From assembly GCA_905339235.1 (NCBI GenBank), contig CAJPFG010000018.1:1-64000 (forward strand): a stretch of DNA of 64,000 bases, read 5' to 3'. Source of the DNA: Phycisphaerales bacterium. GTDB lineage: Bacteria; Planctomycetota; Phycisphaerae; Phycisphaerales; UBA1924. Below the pieces are notes generated by a model. The model did no database searches, was not told where the DNA came from, and saw only the letters and a list, made by a program, of their open reading frames with translations. Shown here one piece after another: positions 23,493 to 32,324 of this stretch (position 1 is the stretch's first letter; each line of letters starts with the position of its first letter). The translations under genes and the position numbers were made by a program.

Positions 23493-23644
23493 CTTCTCTC
23501 CTTGGGTCTGGTTCACCGGGGCAACGAGCGATATGTCCCGAGAATCACAGCACGGATGCTGCCCCGGAGGGTGAGGGGCAACATCCACGCTGCAAATCAA
23601 GGGGAAATCGGGTTGTTGCCCCGCTGGCCCGAGGGAGGTGCCCC

Positions 23645-23929
23645 ATGACGACCTCCGCAGTCAGCGCCCGCGCACTGCTCAGCCTCGCCGCCGAGGTCGA
23701 GGCCGCCGAGGCCGCCATCAAGCAGGCCGTTCTCGACGCCGCCGAGGTGGGCGACCTGGCGGCCGTCCGGGACATCGTCCGGCGCTGGCAGACCCGCCCG
23801 GCCTCGGAAGTCCTCAGCATGCGGAAAGACCGCCCGAATCCACCTAAGGGCCTTGAGCCATGCGGCAAGCCGGAGGTAGGAGTCTCAGGTGACCCCGAAC
23901 GCCCCCACGGGCCGGGGCGGAGGCCGTAA
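23645..23929 (+). CDS. Small helical protein next to the serine recombinase
   Basis: The 94-residue protein has an Ala/Glu-rich helical first half (SARALLSLAAEVEAAEAAIK...) and a Pro/Gly-rich second half. A strong GGGAGG site 6 nt before the ATG at 23645 decides the start, although the frame is open further upstream. It ends 3 bp before the recombinase gene. No family recognised; the placement suggests an accessory factor for recombination, which is inference only. Confidence 0.55.
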   Translation: MTTSAVSARALLSLAAEVEAAEAAIKQAVLDAAEVGDLAAVRDIVRRWQTRPASEVLSMRKDRPNPPKGLEPCGKPEVGVSGDPERPHGPGRRP

Positions 23930-23932
23930 CCC

Positions 23933-25510
23933 ATGCGCGTTGTCGCCATGTTCCGCGTCAGCACCGAGAAGCAGGCCAACGAGGGCGCGTCCCTCGACGC
24001 CCAGGAGCGGACCTACCGGGAACTGGCCGCCAAGTCCGGCTGGGAAACCGTCGCCGAGTTCCGTGGGTGCGAGAGCGCCACGCAGGCGTCCAGCGACCGG
24101 CGGGTGCTCCAGCAGGTGCTAGTCTGCATCCGGGAGACGGAGCCCGACGCCATCTACGTGCACGAGCAGTCCCGATTGACTCGCGGGGACGAACTCGAGG
24201 TCCTCTTGCTCATGCGCGAACTCCGCGAGCGTCGAACCAAGGTCATCATCGGCGGGGTGGTGCGGGACCTCGCGTCCATCGACGAGCGGTTCATGGTCGG
24301 CATCCAGGGGGTCGTGGACCGGGCCGAGTCGGAGCGGATCAAGGAACGCCTCATGCGGGGCAAGCGCGAGCGCGCCCGGCAGGGGAAGAAGACCGGCGGC
24401 CCCGCCCCCTTCGGCTACCGCAACCCTCGCGCGGGCGAGCCGGGGCGGGGGACGCTGGTGATCGTGCCCGAGGAGGCGGCGACCGTCCGCCGGGTGTTCG
24501 AGATGGCCGCCACCGGCACCAGCACCCGCAAGGTCGCCGACGCGCTCAACGCGCTGGGCCTGCCCGCCCCGCGCGGGGGGCAGTGGGGGAAGACCAGCGT
24601 GCGGCGGGTGCTGGAGTGCCCGGCCTACGTCGGCACGGCCGCCTCGGGCGTCTGGGTGGCGCAGAAGGGCACCCGCAACTTCCGGCTGGACATGGCCAAC
24701 CCCAAGGCCAGCGTCGTTGAGAACGCCCATCCGCCAGTCATCGACCGGGAGACGTGGGACGCGGTCCGGAAGCGCCCTCGGATACCGCGCTCGAAGGCCC
24801 CGCGGCTGCTGACCGGGCTGCTGCACGTCAACGGCCTGCGGGCCGAGGGCAACGGCAACAAGGGGCGGCTGTACTACTCCGGCCCGCGGGGAGCGGTGGG
24901 GGCCCCGTGGCTGGACATGGACACCGCCGACGGGTTCGTCTGGGACGCCTTCGCCACGTTGGCCACCGGCGAGGAGTTCGTCGAACGGCTCATGCGCGAG
25001 GCCGACAACCCGACCGAGCGCGAGAAGGCGGCGCAGGAGATCGAGTACCTCGACGGCCAGATCGAACGCCAGCGGCGGCGGCTGGACAACTTGCTGACCA
25101 TGCGCGCCGACGGGGAGATCACCAAGGAGGTCTACCTCGCCAAGTCCGCCGAGGCCGGGGCCGCCCTCGGGAACCTTGAGGCCGAGCGCCGCGCCCTCCA
25201 AGCCAAGGCGACGGTCTGCGACGGCAACGCCGCCCGCCGCGTCGTGGGGGCGATACGGGCGCTCCTGGCGGGCCGGACCCGCCTTGACCCCGCCCAGCGC
25301 CGCCGTGTCCTACGGGCCATCGTGCGGCGTATCGACGCCGAGGCGGAGCGGTCGAGCGCCTCCTTGGAACGCGACGAGCGGGGGCGGGTGGTCCGTAGTA
25401 AACTGCCCCGGTGGACCATCCAGCGCGTCACGTTCCGGTTGGCGCTCCCCGCCGAAAGCGGGGCGGTCGCGGCCGACGACCGAGCCGGACAGTTGGCCAC
25501 AACGTCTTAA
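23933..25510 (+). CDS. Large serine recombinase (site-specific integrase)
   Basis: The 525-residue protein has the resolvase catalytic domain (nucleophile Ser10 in FRVSTEKQ, active-site Arg in QSRLTRGDELE, helix E ERIKERLMRGKRERARQGK), then the recombinase domain (GPAPFGYRNPRAGEP, GTSTRKVADALNALG) and a coiled-coil (EYLDGQIERQRRRLDNLL). The zinc ribbon expected between them is present in position (LLHVNGLRAEGNGNKGRLYY) but has no cysteines, so it cannot bind zinc in the usual way. Its 3' end lies at the junction with a broken comM gene, the pattern expected when the enzyme integrated its own element there. Confidence 0.93.
   Translation: MRVVAMFRVSTEKQANEGASLDAQERTYRELAAKSGWETVAEFRGCESATQASSDRRVLQQVLVCIRETEPDAIYVHEQSRLTRGDELEVLLLMRELRERRTKVIIGGVVRDLASIDERFMVGIQGVVDRAESERIKERLMRGKRERARQGKKTGGPAPFGYRNPRAGEPGRGTLVIVPEEAATVRRVFEMAATGTSTRKVADALNALGLPAPRGGQWGKTSVRRVLECPAYVGTAASGVWVAQKGTRNFRLDMANPKASVVENAHPPVIDRETWDAVRKRPRIPRSKAPRLLTGLLHVNGLRAEGNGNKGRLYYSGPRGAVGAPWLDMDTADGFVWDAFATLATGEEFVERLMREADNPTEREKAAQEIEYLDGQIERQRRRLDNLLTMRADGEITKEVYLAKSAEAGAALGNLEAERRALQAKATVCDGNAARRVVGAIRALLAGRTRLDPAQRRRVLRAIVRRIDAEAERSSASLERDERGRVVRSKLPRWTIQRVTFRLALPAESGAVAADDRAGQLATTS
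25488..25506. other. Right attachment junction of the serine-recombinase element (inferred)
   Basis: Similarity to ComM starts at GGCCACAACGTC (25495-25506), immediately inside the last codons of the recombinase gene. Everything left of this point belongs to the element and everything right to comM. The exact crossover dinucleotide cannot be read without the left junction, which is not in the window. Confidence 0.6.
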
Positions 25511-26367
25511 TGCTCGGCCCGCCCGGCTCCGGCAAGACCATGATGGCCAAGGCCCTGCCCGGGGTGCTGCCGCCATTGACGCCCGAGGAGGCGGTGGAGA
25601 TCACACGGATTTACTCGGCCGCGGGCCAGTTGTCGCCGGGAGTGGGGCTGATCACCAGCCGTCCGGTGCGGAGTCCGCACCACACGGCGAGCGCACCGAG
25701 CGTGGTGGGCGGGGGCATGGTGCCGCGGCCGGGGGAGATCTCGCTGGCGCATCGGGGCGTTCTGTTCCTCGACGAGTTGCCGGAGTTTCCGCGCGACGTG
25801 CTCGAGGCGCTGCGCCAGCCGCTGGAAGATCACGTGGTGACGATCGCGCGCTCGCACAGCGCCGTGCGGTTCCCGGCGAGTTTCATGCTCATCGCGGCGA
25901 TGAACCCCACGCCCAAGGGCGACATTCCCACCAACGAGGTTGGTCGTATCGCGATGGAACGGTACCTCGAACGGCTGAGCGGCCCGCTGCTCGACCGCAT
26001 CGACATTCACGTCGAAGCGCCGGCCGTGCCTTGGAAGGAACTCTCGCGCCCCGACCGGCGCGGCACCAGCACCGCCGAGATGCGCGAGCGAGTGGACCGG
26101 GCGCGGGCCCGGCAAGCCGCCCGTCAGGGCGCGGCCACGCCCAACGCGCGCCTGAGCGGCAAGCAACTCGACGTGATGGCGGCGATGGACGAGAGCGCGA
26201 TGGCGATGCTCGGCCAGGCCATGACCGGCCTGGGCCTGTCGGCCCGCGCGTACGACAAGATCCGGCGCGTTTCGCGGACCATCGCGGACATGGACGACTG
26301 CGAACACATCCGCAACGAGCACGTAAGCGAGGCGGTTCAATACAGGCTGCTCGATCGGAAGGTGTGA
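25495..26367 (+). pseudogene. comM: comM/yifB Mg-chelatase-like ATPase, 5' part separated by the integrative element
   Basis: From GHNVLMLGPPGSGKTMMAKA the frame matches ComM/YifB: Walker A GPPGSGKT, Walker B FLDELPEF, the arginine-finger region and the C-terminal helical domain (SGKQLDVMAAMDESA...SARAYDKIRRVSRTIADM). ComM is a hexameric helicase acting in branch migration during natural transformation. The family normally has about 200 more residues (the LON-like N-terminal domain) before the Walker A; here that part is replaced by the recombinase gene, so no functional ComM can be made from this locus unless the element excises. An in-frame GTG at 25411 exists but lies in recombinase sequence. 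Confidence 0.85.
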
Positions 26368-26405
26368 ACTGAGTGAGGGGTGAATGTTGGGCGGAGGCAT
26401 TGGCG

Positions 26406-27119
26406 ATGCGTGGCGTGCGAGTCGGGGTGGTGATGATGGTTGCGGCTTTGGTGGTCGCGTGCGATCAGCAGTCCGGCTCGGGTTCCAACGCCGCGCCGCC
26501 GGGGGGGAATCAATCGCCGTTCGCCAGCGATCGCCAGGTGGTGGGCACGGGCGGACGGTCCACGCTGGCCGCGCCGGACGGAGTTGAGATCGTCAACCGC
26601 CTTCCGATCTGCCTGATCCGCGGCGAGACGGGCGATCTCGAAGTGGCGAGCGAGGGCCCGCGGAACCGGATCGTGCGGGGCCAGGTGCGGCTGCCGGTGG
26701 CGAAACTGGCGGACCGCGGCATCGACCGCGTCCGCCGTGTTGAAGACATCCAGGTTTCGCCCGATGTCGTCATCGTGTTCGTGGATGTGTCGCGCAAGCC
26801 CGGGCTCAAGACGTGCAGCGCGGCGATTGACGGACCGTTCACCGAGGCCCCGTCGCTGGTGGACACTCAGAACGAGCGGTACCTGCCCGTGGGTTACGCG
26901 TATCTCGACGCGAGTTGGGCGGAGGTCCGGTACGAGCCGGGCGATGTCGTGACGAAAATCTCGCAACTCCCCTCGACCACGCGCAGCCGCACGGATCAGC
27001 GGCTGTGGCTCATCTACCGGGTGTCGTTCGGGAGATCGGTGAGGTATCTCGCCAGCGGGAACAAGGCGGTGTATGAGTTCAATCCGCCGTTCGCGCTTCA
27101 TGTGGCGCAAGGCCCGTGA
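26406..27119 (+). CDS. Hypothetical lipoprotein
   Basis: The 237-residue protein starts MRGVRVGVVMMVAALVVACD, a signal peptide with a lipobox ending in Cys, followed by a Gly/Ser/Asn-rich linker. The mature part is a mixed alpha/beta domain of unknown family. The ATG at 26406 is preferred to the longer frame because it gives a compact signal peptide and GGAGG lies 8-9 nt upstream. It follows comM by 38 bp, suggesting that it was co-transcribed with the intact gene. Confidence 0.65.
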   Translation: MRGVRVGVVMMVAALVVACDQQSGSGSNAAPPGGNQSPFASDRQVVGTGGRSTLAAPDGVEIVNRLPICLIRGETGDLEVASEGPRNRIVRGQVRLPVAKLADRGIDRVRRVEDIQVSPDVVIVFVDVSRKPGLKTCSAAIDGPFTEAPSLVDTQNERYLPVGYAYLDASWAEVRYEPGDVVTKISQLPSTTRSRTDQRLWLIYRVSFGRSVRYLASGNKAVYEFNPPFALHVAQGP

Positions 27120-27125
27120 TGGGGA

Positions 27126-27419
27126 TCATGCCGGGCGAGTTTTCAGGCGCTTGCGCCGGGCCCGTTCGCCGCTGCCGTTGGAACCAAGGTCCAGCAGCAC
27201 CGCAACCACGACCAGGGCGAGGTATCCGCCGCTGACCTTGCCGCCGTTCTCGTGCATCGCGAACGCGTACGCGAGTGTGGTGTACGGGAAGAAAAAGAAG
27301 CCCAGCAGCGGCCAGATCGCCGTCTGGTACGCCTTCGCGAGGTAATCGCTCGTCAGGAAGATAAGCGCCAGCACCACGCGGGGCAGGAAGAACGCCAGGA
27401 TGGCGATAAGGCAAGGCAC
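27126..27419 (-). CDS. Small integral membrane protein
   Basis: The 97-residue protein has three hydrophobic segments (LIAILAFFLPRVVLALIFL, IWPLLGFFFFPYTTLAYAF and YLALVVVAVLLDL) and a basic C-terminal tail (RARRKRLKTR). It looks like a complete small membrane protein of the kind found in many planctomycetes, function unknown. It starts at a GTG, 42 bp after pgpA in the same direction, so it may belong to the phospholipid operon. Confidence 0.65.
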   Translation of the reverse strand: MPCLIAILAFFLPRVVLALIFLTSDYLAKAYQTAIWPLLGFFFFPYTTLAYAFAMHENGGKVSGGYLALVVVAVLLDLGSNGSGERARRKRLKTRPA

Positions 27420-27461
27420 CGGAGGATTGTTCGCAAGTTGCGGCGTCGGGTTTCGCGATCT

Positions 27462-27968
27462 TCAGCCCAGAGCCCCTCGTGAACAAACCTGCACGATCAC
27501 CATCGCGTACACGCCCGCGACTAGGTCGTCGAGAAGGATGCCCCAGCCGCCCGGAATGTCCTGAAGCCGATTCGCCGGCCAGGGCTTCAGGATGTCCAGC
27601 ACGCGGAACGCGATAAACGCCAGGGCCAGTGTGAAGAGCGAGAGTTCCAGCGATACCACCGCCCCAGCCGGGAGGAACATCAGCGGGATGCACTGCCCCG
27701 CGGTCTCGTCGGCGACGACATTCGACGGGTCTTTCCCCCAGCGTGCCTCGGCGGCATCACCCTGCACCACGCACGCGGCCGAGAAGATCACCAGCACCGC
27801 CGCCAGCACCGCGTTGAAGACTACGGGGTGCGTGCCTGGCCCCAGGCCCGCGGCCTCCATCGCCAGCGCGAGCACCACCGGCGGCAGCGAACCCCACGTG
27901 CCGGAGGCGGGGCGCAGGTACCCAAGGCCGAATGTGGAGATGAGCAGGAGGGTGGGGCGTCGTTCCAT
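27462..27968 (-). CDS. pgpA: Phosphatidylglycerophosphatase A
   Basis: The 168-residue protein has the PgpA signature TFGLGYLRPASGTWGSL at the start, the metal-binding D-E pair in VVADETAGQ and membrane segments at about 28-45, 50-70, 102-122 and 148-162. PgpA removes the phosphate from phosphatidylglycerophosphate to give phosphatidylglycerol in the cytoplasmic membrane. It lies 17 bp after pgsA, whose product makes its substrate, so the two consecutive steps are encoded together. Start at the ATG giving MERRPTLLLIST; the longer frame overlaps pgsA and is not credible. Confidence 0.93.
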   Translation of the reverse strand: MERRPTLLLISTFGLGYLRPASGTWGSLPPVVLALAMEAAGLGPGTHPVVFNAVLAAVLVIFSAACVVQGDAAEARWGKDPSNVVADETAGQCIPLMFLPAGAVVSLELSLFTLALAFIAFRVLDILKPWPANRLQDIPGGWGILLDDLVAGVYAMVIVQVCSRGALG

Positions 27969-27985
27969 GGTTGAGAGGTTGATAC

Positions 27986-28708
27986 TCACTTCAGCACCCG
28001 GAAACCCTTCGTCAGGTATGGAATGCCGCTGATCACCGTGACGACCAGGGTCATCCACATGGCCGCGTCGATGAGGATGCGGCCAACCGTCCCGTGCTTG
28101 ACCTCCGTGATGCCGAGCATGACGAGGATGAAGGGGATGACGCAGGCCTGGAGGATCATCTTGGCCTTGCCGAACCAGTTGGCTGAGAAGTCGATGCCGT
28201 CGTGCTCGGCGAGGGCGCGGATGGAAGTGACGAGGAGTTCTCGCCCGAGGATGACGACGACCATCCACGGGTGAACGCCGCTGACCTGGAAGAACGGCTT
28301 GTCGGGCGCCCAGATGTTCTCGATCGCGAAGCGCGGGCCGGCGAGCATGATGAAGGCGCCGATGACGAGCACCTTGTCGGCGAAGGGGTCCATGACGCGG
28401 CCGAACTTGGAGACGACCTTCCAGCGGCGGGCGAGGGGGCCGTCGATCGCGTCGGTGAGCGCGGCGAGGCCGAAGAGGGCCGCGGCGATGAGGTAGGGCC
28501 AGACCGGGTGGAGCGGGGTGATGGCGTTGCGGGGAGGATCGAGCAGATCGCGGATGGGGTAGGTCCAGACCGCGAGCAGGGTGAAGAACGCGGCCGCGAT
28601 GCCCAGCCGCGCCGCCGTCAACAGGTTGGGCAGCGATCGCTGGAACGGCGTAAGTCCGTCTGCCGCCGGGGCGGAGGGGGCGCTGGCGGTTGGGGTGGCC
28701 GAGGACAC
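27986..28708 (-). CDS. pgsA: CDP-diacylglycerol-glycerol-3-phosphate 3-phosphatidyltransferase
   Basis: The 240-residue membrane protein carries the CDP-alcohol phosphatidyltransferase motif D-x2-D-G-x2-A-R-x8-G-x3-D-x3-D: DAIDGPLARRW followed by GRVMDPFADK. NLLTAARLG near the start is typical of PgsA. It makes phosphatidylglycerophosphate, the substrate of the downstream pgpA. The GTG at 28708 is chosen because a TACCAT element lies exactly 6 nt upstream and because residues upstream in the longer frame are not conserved-looking. An about 20-residue Ala/Pro/Ser-rich leader precedes the conserved domain. Confidence 0.92.
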   Translation of the reverse strand: MSSATPTASAPSAPAADGLTPFQRSLPNLLTAARLGIAAAFFTLLAVWTYPIRDLLDPPRNAITPLHPVWPYLIAAALFGLAALTDAIDGPLARRWKVVSKFGRVMDPFADKVLVIGAFIMLAGPRFAIENIWAPDKPFFQVSGVHPWMVVVILGRELLVTSIRALAEHDGIDFSANWFGKAKMILQACVIPFILVMLGITEVKHGTVGRILIDAAMWMTLVVTVISGIPYLTKGFRVLK

Positions 28709-28714
28709 AGATCG

Positions 28715-28720
28715 ATGGTA
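28715..28720 (-). promoter_or_regulatory. Leaderless -10 element TACCAT for pgsA
   Basis: On the minus strand TACCAT is followed by 6 nt (cgatct) and the pgsA GTG; no ribosome site is possible. This is a housekeeping gene, so the leaderless pattern is not limited to mobile DNA. Confidence 0.5.
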
Positions 28721-28804
28721 CGCGCGCGGCCTCTGAGCCCCCCGGGAGGGCCCTTGTGCGCCTGGCGGAAGAGTCATGTCGGTTGAAGACCCGCCCGCCA
28801 TGCT

Positions 28805-28810
28805 CTATCC
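28805..28810 (+). promoter_or_regulatory. Candidate -10 element TATCCT for the nuoJ operon
   Basis: TATCCT lies 24 nt before the TTG used as the nuoJ start, so the transcript would have an about 18-nt leader. It is 85 bp from the divergent pgsA element. Confidence 0.4.
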
Positions 28811-28834
28811 TCTCGGTTCCCCGGCCTTCGGGGC

Positions 28835-29788
28835 TTGGCAGGCTCTCGCTTGGGCGCGATCATCAATCCCTTCATCCTCTATGGACTGTGCGTCTTGGGC
28901 GGCGCGGGCGTTTGCCTTGCGCTGCCGCGCGGGGGACGAACCCCGCAGGTGATCGGGGCGTTGCTCGCGGCTCTGATCGGCGGGGCGGCGCTGCTGTTTC
29001 TGGGTGTGAAGGCGGGTCACGACCACCCCAACTACTACTTCTATGTCTTTTCCCTGATAGGACTTGGGGCAGGGCTGCGGGTGATCACCCATCCGCGTCC
29101 CGTGTACGCCGCGCTGTACTTCATCCTGACGGTGATCGCCTCGGCCGGGCTGTTTCTCATCCTGTCCGCCGAGTTCATGGCCTTTGCCCTGATCATTGTC
29201 TACGCCGGGGCCATTCTCATCACCTATCTGTTCGTGATCATGCTCGCGACTCAGGCGCCCGAGGAGGGCGAGATCGAGGTGCTTGCGGATTACGACGTGA
29301 ATGCCCGCGAGCCGCTGGCCGCGACGGTTGTCGGTTTTCTTCTGCTGGCGCTGCTGACATCGATGATCTTCAAGGGCATCGGGAATCTTCCCGGCCCGGG
29401 AAATGCCCTTGGGAAGGACGTAGCGGCGAACATGCCCCTGAAAGCGGAGCGCGCCTTGCGGAGCGCCGGATTGATCAAGGCGGGCGAGACGGTGAGCATG
29501 ATCAACCTGGAGGAGGGGTTCATCCAGATCCAGGATCTCGACGGGCAGTTTCAGAAAATCGAGCGCCGGGACTGGCCCAAGTCGCTCGAGTCCACCAACA
29601 TCGAGCACGTCGGGTTCAATCTGCTCCGCGACCATCCGGGGACGATCGAGATCGCGGGCGTGATCCTGCTCATGGCGATGCTGGGCGCGGTGGTGTTGAG
29701 CCGCAAGCAGGTCCAACTTGATGAAGAAGCGAAAAGAGCCCAGGCGCACCGGCTCGGCCTGATCGAGCGGGAAGGAGGCTCCGCGTGA
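28835..29788 (+). CDS. nuoJ: NADH-quinone oxidoreductase subunit J
   Basis: The 317-residue membrane protein has the NuoJ helices (VYAALYFILTVIASAGLFLI, LIIVYAGAILITYLFVIML) with the pi-bulge region Y-A-G-A. It is longer than usual (about 170-200) because of a soluble insertion of about 90 residues (NLPGPGNALGKD...HVGFNLLRDHPG) between the last two helices. It is part of the proton-pumping arm of complex I. The start is uncertain: TTG codons at 28835 and 28850 are both possible. The next gene overlaps by 4 bp. Confidence 0.9.
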   Translation: MAGSRLGAIINPFILYGLCVLGGAGVCLALPRGGRTPQVIGALLAALIGGAALLFLGVKAGHDHPNYYFYVFSLIGLGAGLRVITHPRPVYAALYFILTVIASAGLFLILSAEFMAFALIIVYAGAILITYLFVIMLATQAPEEGEIEVLADYDVNAREPLAATVVGFLLLALLTSMIFKGIGNLPGPGNALGKDVAANMPLKAERALRSAGLIKAGETVSMINLEEGFIQIQDLDGQFQKIERRDWPKSLESTNIEHVGFNLLRDHPGTIEIAGVILLMAMLGAVVLSRKQVQLDEEAKRAQAHRLGLIEREGGSA

Positions 29789-30138
29789 GCGATCTCCTGA
29801 CTCTGGCTCAGTCGGGCTATCCGGCGCCCATCGCGGGCGTCACGCTGGCGCACTACCTGTTCGTGTCCGCGGCGATGTTCGTGCTGGGGCTGATCGGGTT
29901 CCTGACGCGGCGGAACCTGATCATCATGTTCCTGTGCACGGAGTTGATGTTCCAGGCGGCGGGGATCGCGCTCGTCGCGTTCGGACGCTACCACCTGAAC
30001 TTCCACGGGCAGACGTTTGTGATCTTTATTCTCACGGTGGCCGCGGCCGAGGCCGCCATGGCCCTCGCGCTCGTCGTGCTTCTGTTCCGCCGGAAGGAAA
30101 GCCTGAATGCCGAGGCGTGGCAGGACTTGAAGGGGTAA
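29785..30138 (+). CDS. nuoK: NADH-quinone oxidoreductase subunit K
   Basis: The 117-residue protein shows the three NuoK helices, with the conserved Glu residues in MFLCTELMFQ and TVAAAEAAMALAL that take part in proton translocation. GTG start at 29785 overlaps the nuoJ stop. Its size is slightly larger than the usual 100 residues because of an N-terminal extension. Confidence 0.95.
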   Translation: MSDLLTLAQSGYPAPIAGVTLAHYLFVSAAMFVLGLIGFLTRRNLIIMFLCTELMFQAAGIALVAFGRYHLNFHGQTFVIFILTVAAAEAAMALALVVLLFRRKESLNAEAWQDLKG

Positions 30139-30145
30139 TCGCAGC

Positions 30146-32284
30146 GTGCTGAGTCAGGAACACATCACGGGGCACGCGGCCACGGCCATCGACGAGGGCG
30201 GGATGCTCACGATGCTCGTGCCGGCGCTGACCATCCTGGCGGTGGTGCTTTGCGGGCTGTTCGCGGCGATGCGGGTCAAGAATAAGGCCCCGGCGTTTGT
30301 TACGGTCGCGCTGCTCGCGGCCTCGTTCGTGGCCGTGCTGATGACCTACCTGAACCTGGGCGTGGAGAAGACCTGGATCGCGCACGGGTTTGACTGGATC
30401 AACTTCTCCTGGAGCGGTTCGGAAAACCGGAAGCTGACCACGCACGCGCTGATCGCGAACTTCTCGTTCTACCTCGACGGGCTGACGATCCTGTGGATGC
30501 TCTTTGTGACGGGGCTGGGGACGCTGATTGCGCTGTACGCCAGCGAGTACATGAGCCACGACGTGGGGGCGGGGTACTGCCGGTTCTTCGCGGCGTTCAG
30601 CCTGTTCGTGTTCTCGATGGCGTGCCTGGTCATGGCGGACAACTTCCTGCTCCTCTACCTGGGGTGGGAGGGTGTGGGGCTGTGTTCGTACCTGCTGATC
30701 GGGTACTTCTACAAGAAGCCCAGCGCGGTGGCCGCGGCCAAGAAGGCGTTCATCGTCAACCGCATCGGCGACCTGTTCCTGGCGCTGGGGATCATGCTGA
30801 TCTACACGCACTTCGGGAGCCTGGAGTACACGACGGTTTTCGCGCAGACGGAGACGTACATCGAGGCCCTGAAGGAGGGCAACCTTGAGGTGATTCCCGC
30901 GACGGTGCAGTTGATTCCGCTGCTGCTGATGGGCGGGGCGTTCGGCAAGTCGGCGCAGTTGCCGCTGTACGTGTGGCTGCCCGACGCGATGGAAGGCCCC
31001 ACTCCGGTGTCGGCGCTGATCCACGCGGCGACGATGGTGACGGCGGGCGTGTTTCTGGTGGCACGGACCTACCCGCTCTTTCTGCTCAGCGAGCACGCGT
31101 TGCCCGCGGTCGCGTGGATTGGTGCGCTCACGGCGTTCTTCTCCGCGACCATCGGCATGGCGCAGTTCGACATCAAGCGGATCATGGCGTATTCGACGGT
31201 GTCGCAGTTGGGCTACATGTTCTGCGGGCTGGGCGTGCTGACGAGCGTCGGCGGGGCGTTCCATGTCTTCACGCACGCGTTCTTCAAGGCGATGCTGTTC
31301 CTGGCGTGCGGAGCGGTGATGCACGGCTTCGCGGGTCAACTTGACCTGCGGAAACTCTCGGGCGTGGGGTTCATGCGGGGGTGGAAGGTCACCACGGTGG
31401 CGATGCTCGTGGGCTGCCTCAATCTCGCGGGCTTCCCGATCATCACGTCGGGATACTGGTCCAAGGACATGATCCTGGGAGAGGCGTTTGCGAACCCGCA
31501 CACGCAGGCGATCGGGTGGATCCTGCTGCTGACGGCGGGGCTCACGGCCTACTACACGTTCCGCGTCTTTTTCCGCGTGTTCGTGGGGCCGGTTCAGTAT
31601 GAAATGGGCGACGAGCATCACGGGGCCCATGAAGACGCGCACGGGCACGGCGAAGCAACGCACGCTCCGGCGCATGCCACGCATGCCACGCCTCACGCGC
31701 CGGGCTGGGCGATCAACACGGTGCTGGCGGTGCTGGCGATCAGCGCGTTCGCCATCATCCCCTTCACGTACAGCCACGGCGGCTGGGTGCACACGATGAT
31801 CGAAGGCTCGACGGCGCGGTACGAGGGCGCCGCGGCGTACCTCGGGCACGGCGAGCACGCGCACGGGACGTTCCTGGGTTTCGAAGCACACGGCGCGTTG
31901 ATGGTGGTGTCGGGCATCGTCGGCGCGATCGGCATCGTGATCGCCTGGTGGCTGCATTATGCCGGGCGGACCACGGCCGCGACCAGCCGCGCTGACGCGC
32001 TGCTGCCGAAACTCGGGCCGATCCCCCGGTGGGCGCAGCACAAGTGGTACGTGGACGAGTTCTACGACTTCCTGATCGTGAGGCCCCTGTGGGTGCTGTC
32101 GAACATCTTCCACTTCATCGATCAGTACATCGTGGACGGGATCGTTGACCTGTTCGGGGCGGCGCCGAGCCTGACGGGCAAGGCGGTGCGGCCCTCCCAG
32201 AGCGGCGAACTTCATTCCTACGCGGCGTGGATGGCCGGCGGCATGGCCGTGCTCATCCTGATCGTGATCCTGGTGGCGACGTGA
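30146..32284 (+). CDS. nuoL: NADH-quinone oxidoreductase subunit L
   Basis: The 712-residue antiporter-like subunit has the conserved core (ASEYMSHDVGAGYCRFFAAF, GWEGVGLCSYLLIG, PLYVWLPDAMEGPTPVSALI, HAATMVTAGVFL, AYSTVSQLGYMF) and the C-terminal transverse helix. A His-rich loop (HHGAHEDAHGHGEATHAPAH) lies near residue 490, between antiporter helices. This loop could bind metal or simply be a low-complexity insertion. GTG start 7 bp after nuoK; an internal ATG (MLTMLVPALTI) is an alternative start. Confidence 0.95.
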   Translation: MLSQEHITGHAATAIDEGGMLTMLVPALTILAVVLCGLFAAMRVKNKAPAFVTVALLAASFVAVLMTYLNLGVEKTWIAHGFDWINFSWSGSENRKLTTHALIANFSFYLDGLTILWMLFVTGLGTLIALYASEYMSHDVGAGYCRFFAAFSLFVFSMACLVMADNFLLLYLGWEGVGLCSYLLIGYFYKKPSAVAAAKKAFIVNRIGDLFLALGIMLIYTHFGSLEYTTVFAQTETYIEALKEGNLEVIPATVQLIPLLLMGGAFGKSAQLPLYVWLPDAMEGPTPVSALIHAATMVTAGVFLVARTYPLFLLSEHALPAVAWIGALTAFFSATIGMAQFDIKRIMAYSTVSQLGYMFCGLGVLTSVGGAFHVFTHAFFKAMLFLACGAVMHGFAGQLDLRKLSGVGFMRGWKVTTVAMLVGCLNLAGFPIITSGYWSKDMILGEAFANPHTQAIGWILLLTAGLTAYYTFRVFFRVFVGPVQYEMGDEHHGAHEDAHGHGEATHAPAHATHATPHAPGWAINTVLAVLAISAFAIIPFTYSHGGWVHTMIEGSTARYEGAAAYLGHGEHAHGTFLGFEAHGALMVVSGIVGAIGIVIAWWLHYAGRTTAATSRADALLPKLGPIPRWAQHKWYVDEFYDFLIVRPLWVLSNIFHFIDQYIVDGIVDLFGAAPSLTGKAVRPSQSGELHSYAAWMAGGMAVLILIVILVAT

Positions 32285-32324
32285 TGATGACCGCATCGAC
32301 AACCCCGGCGAGAGAGGAGCGGCG

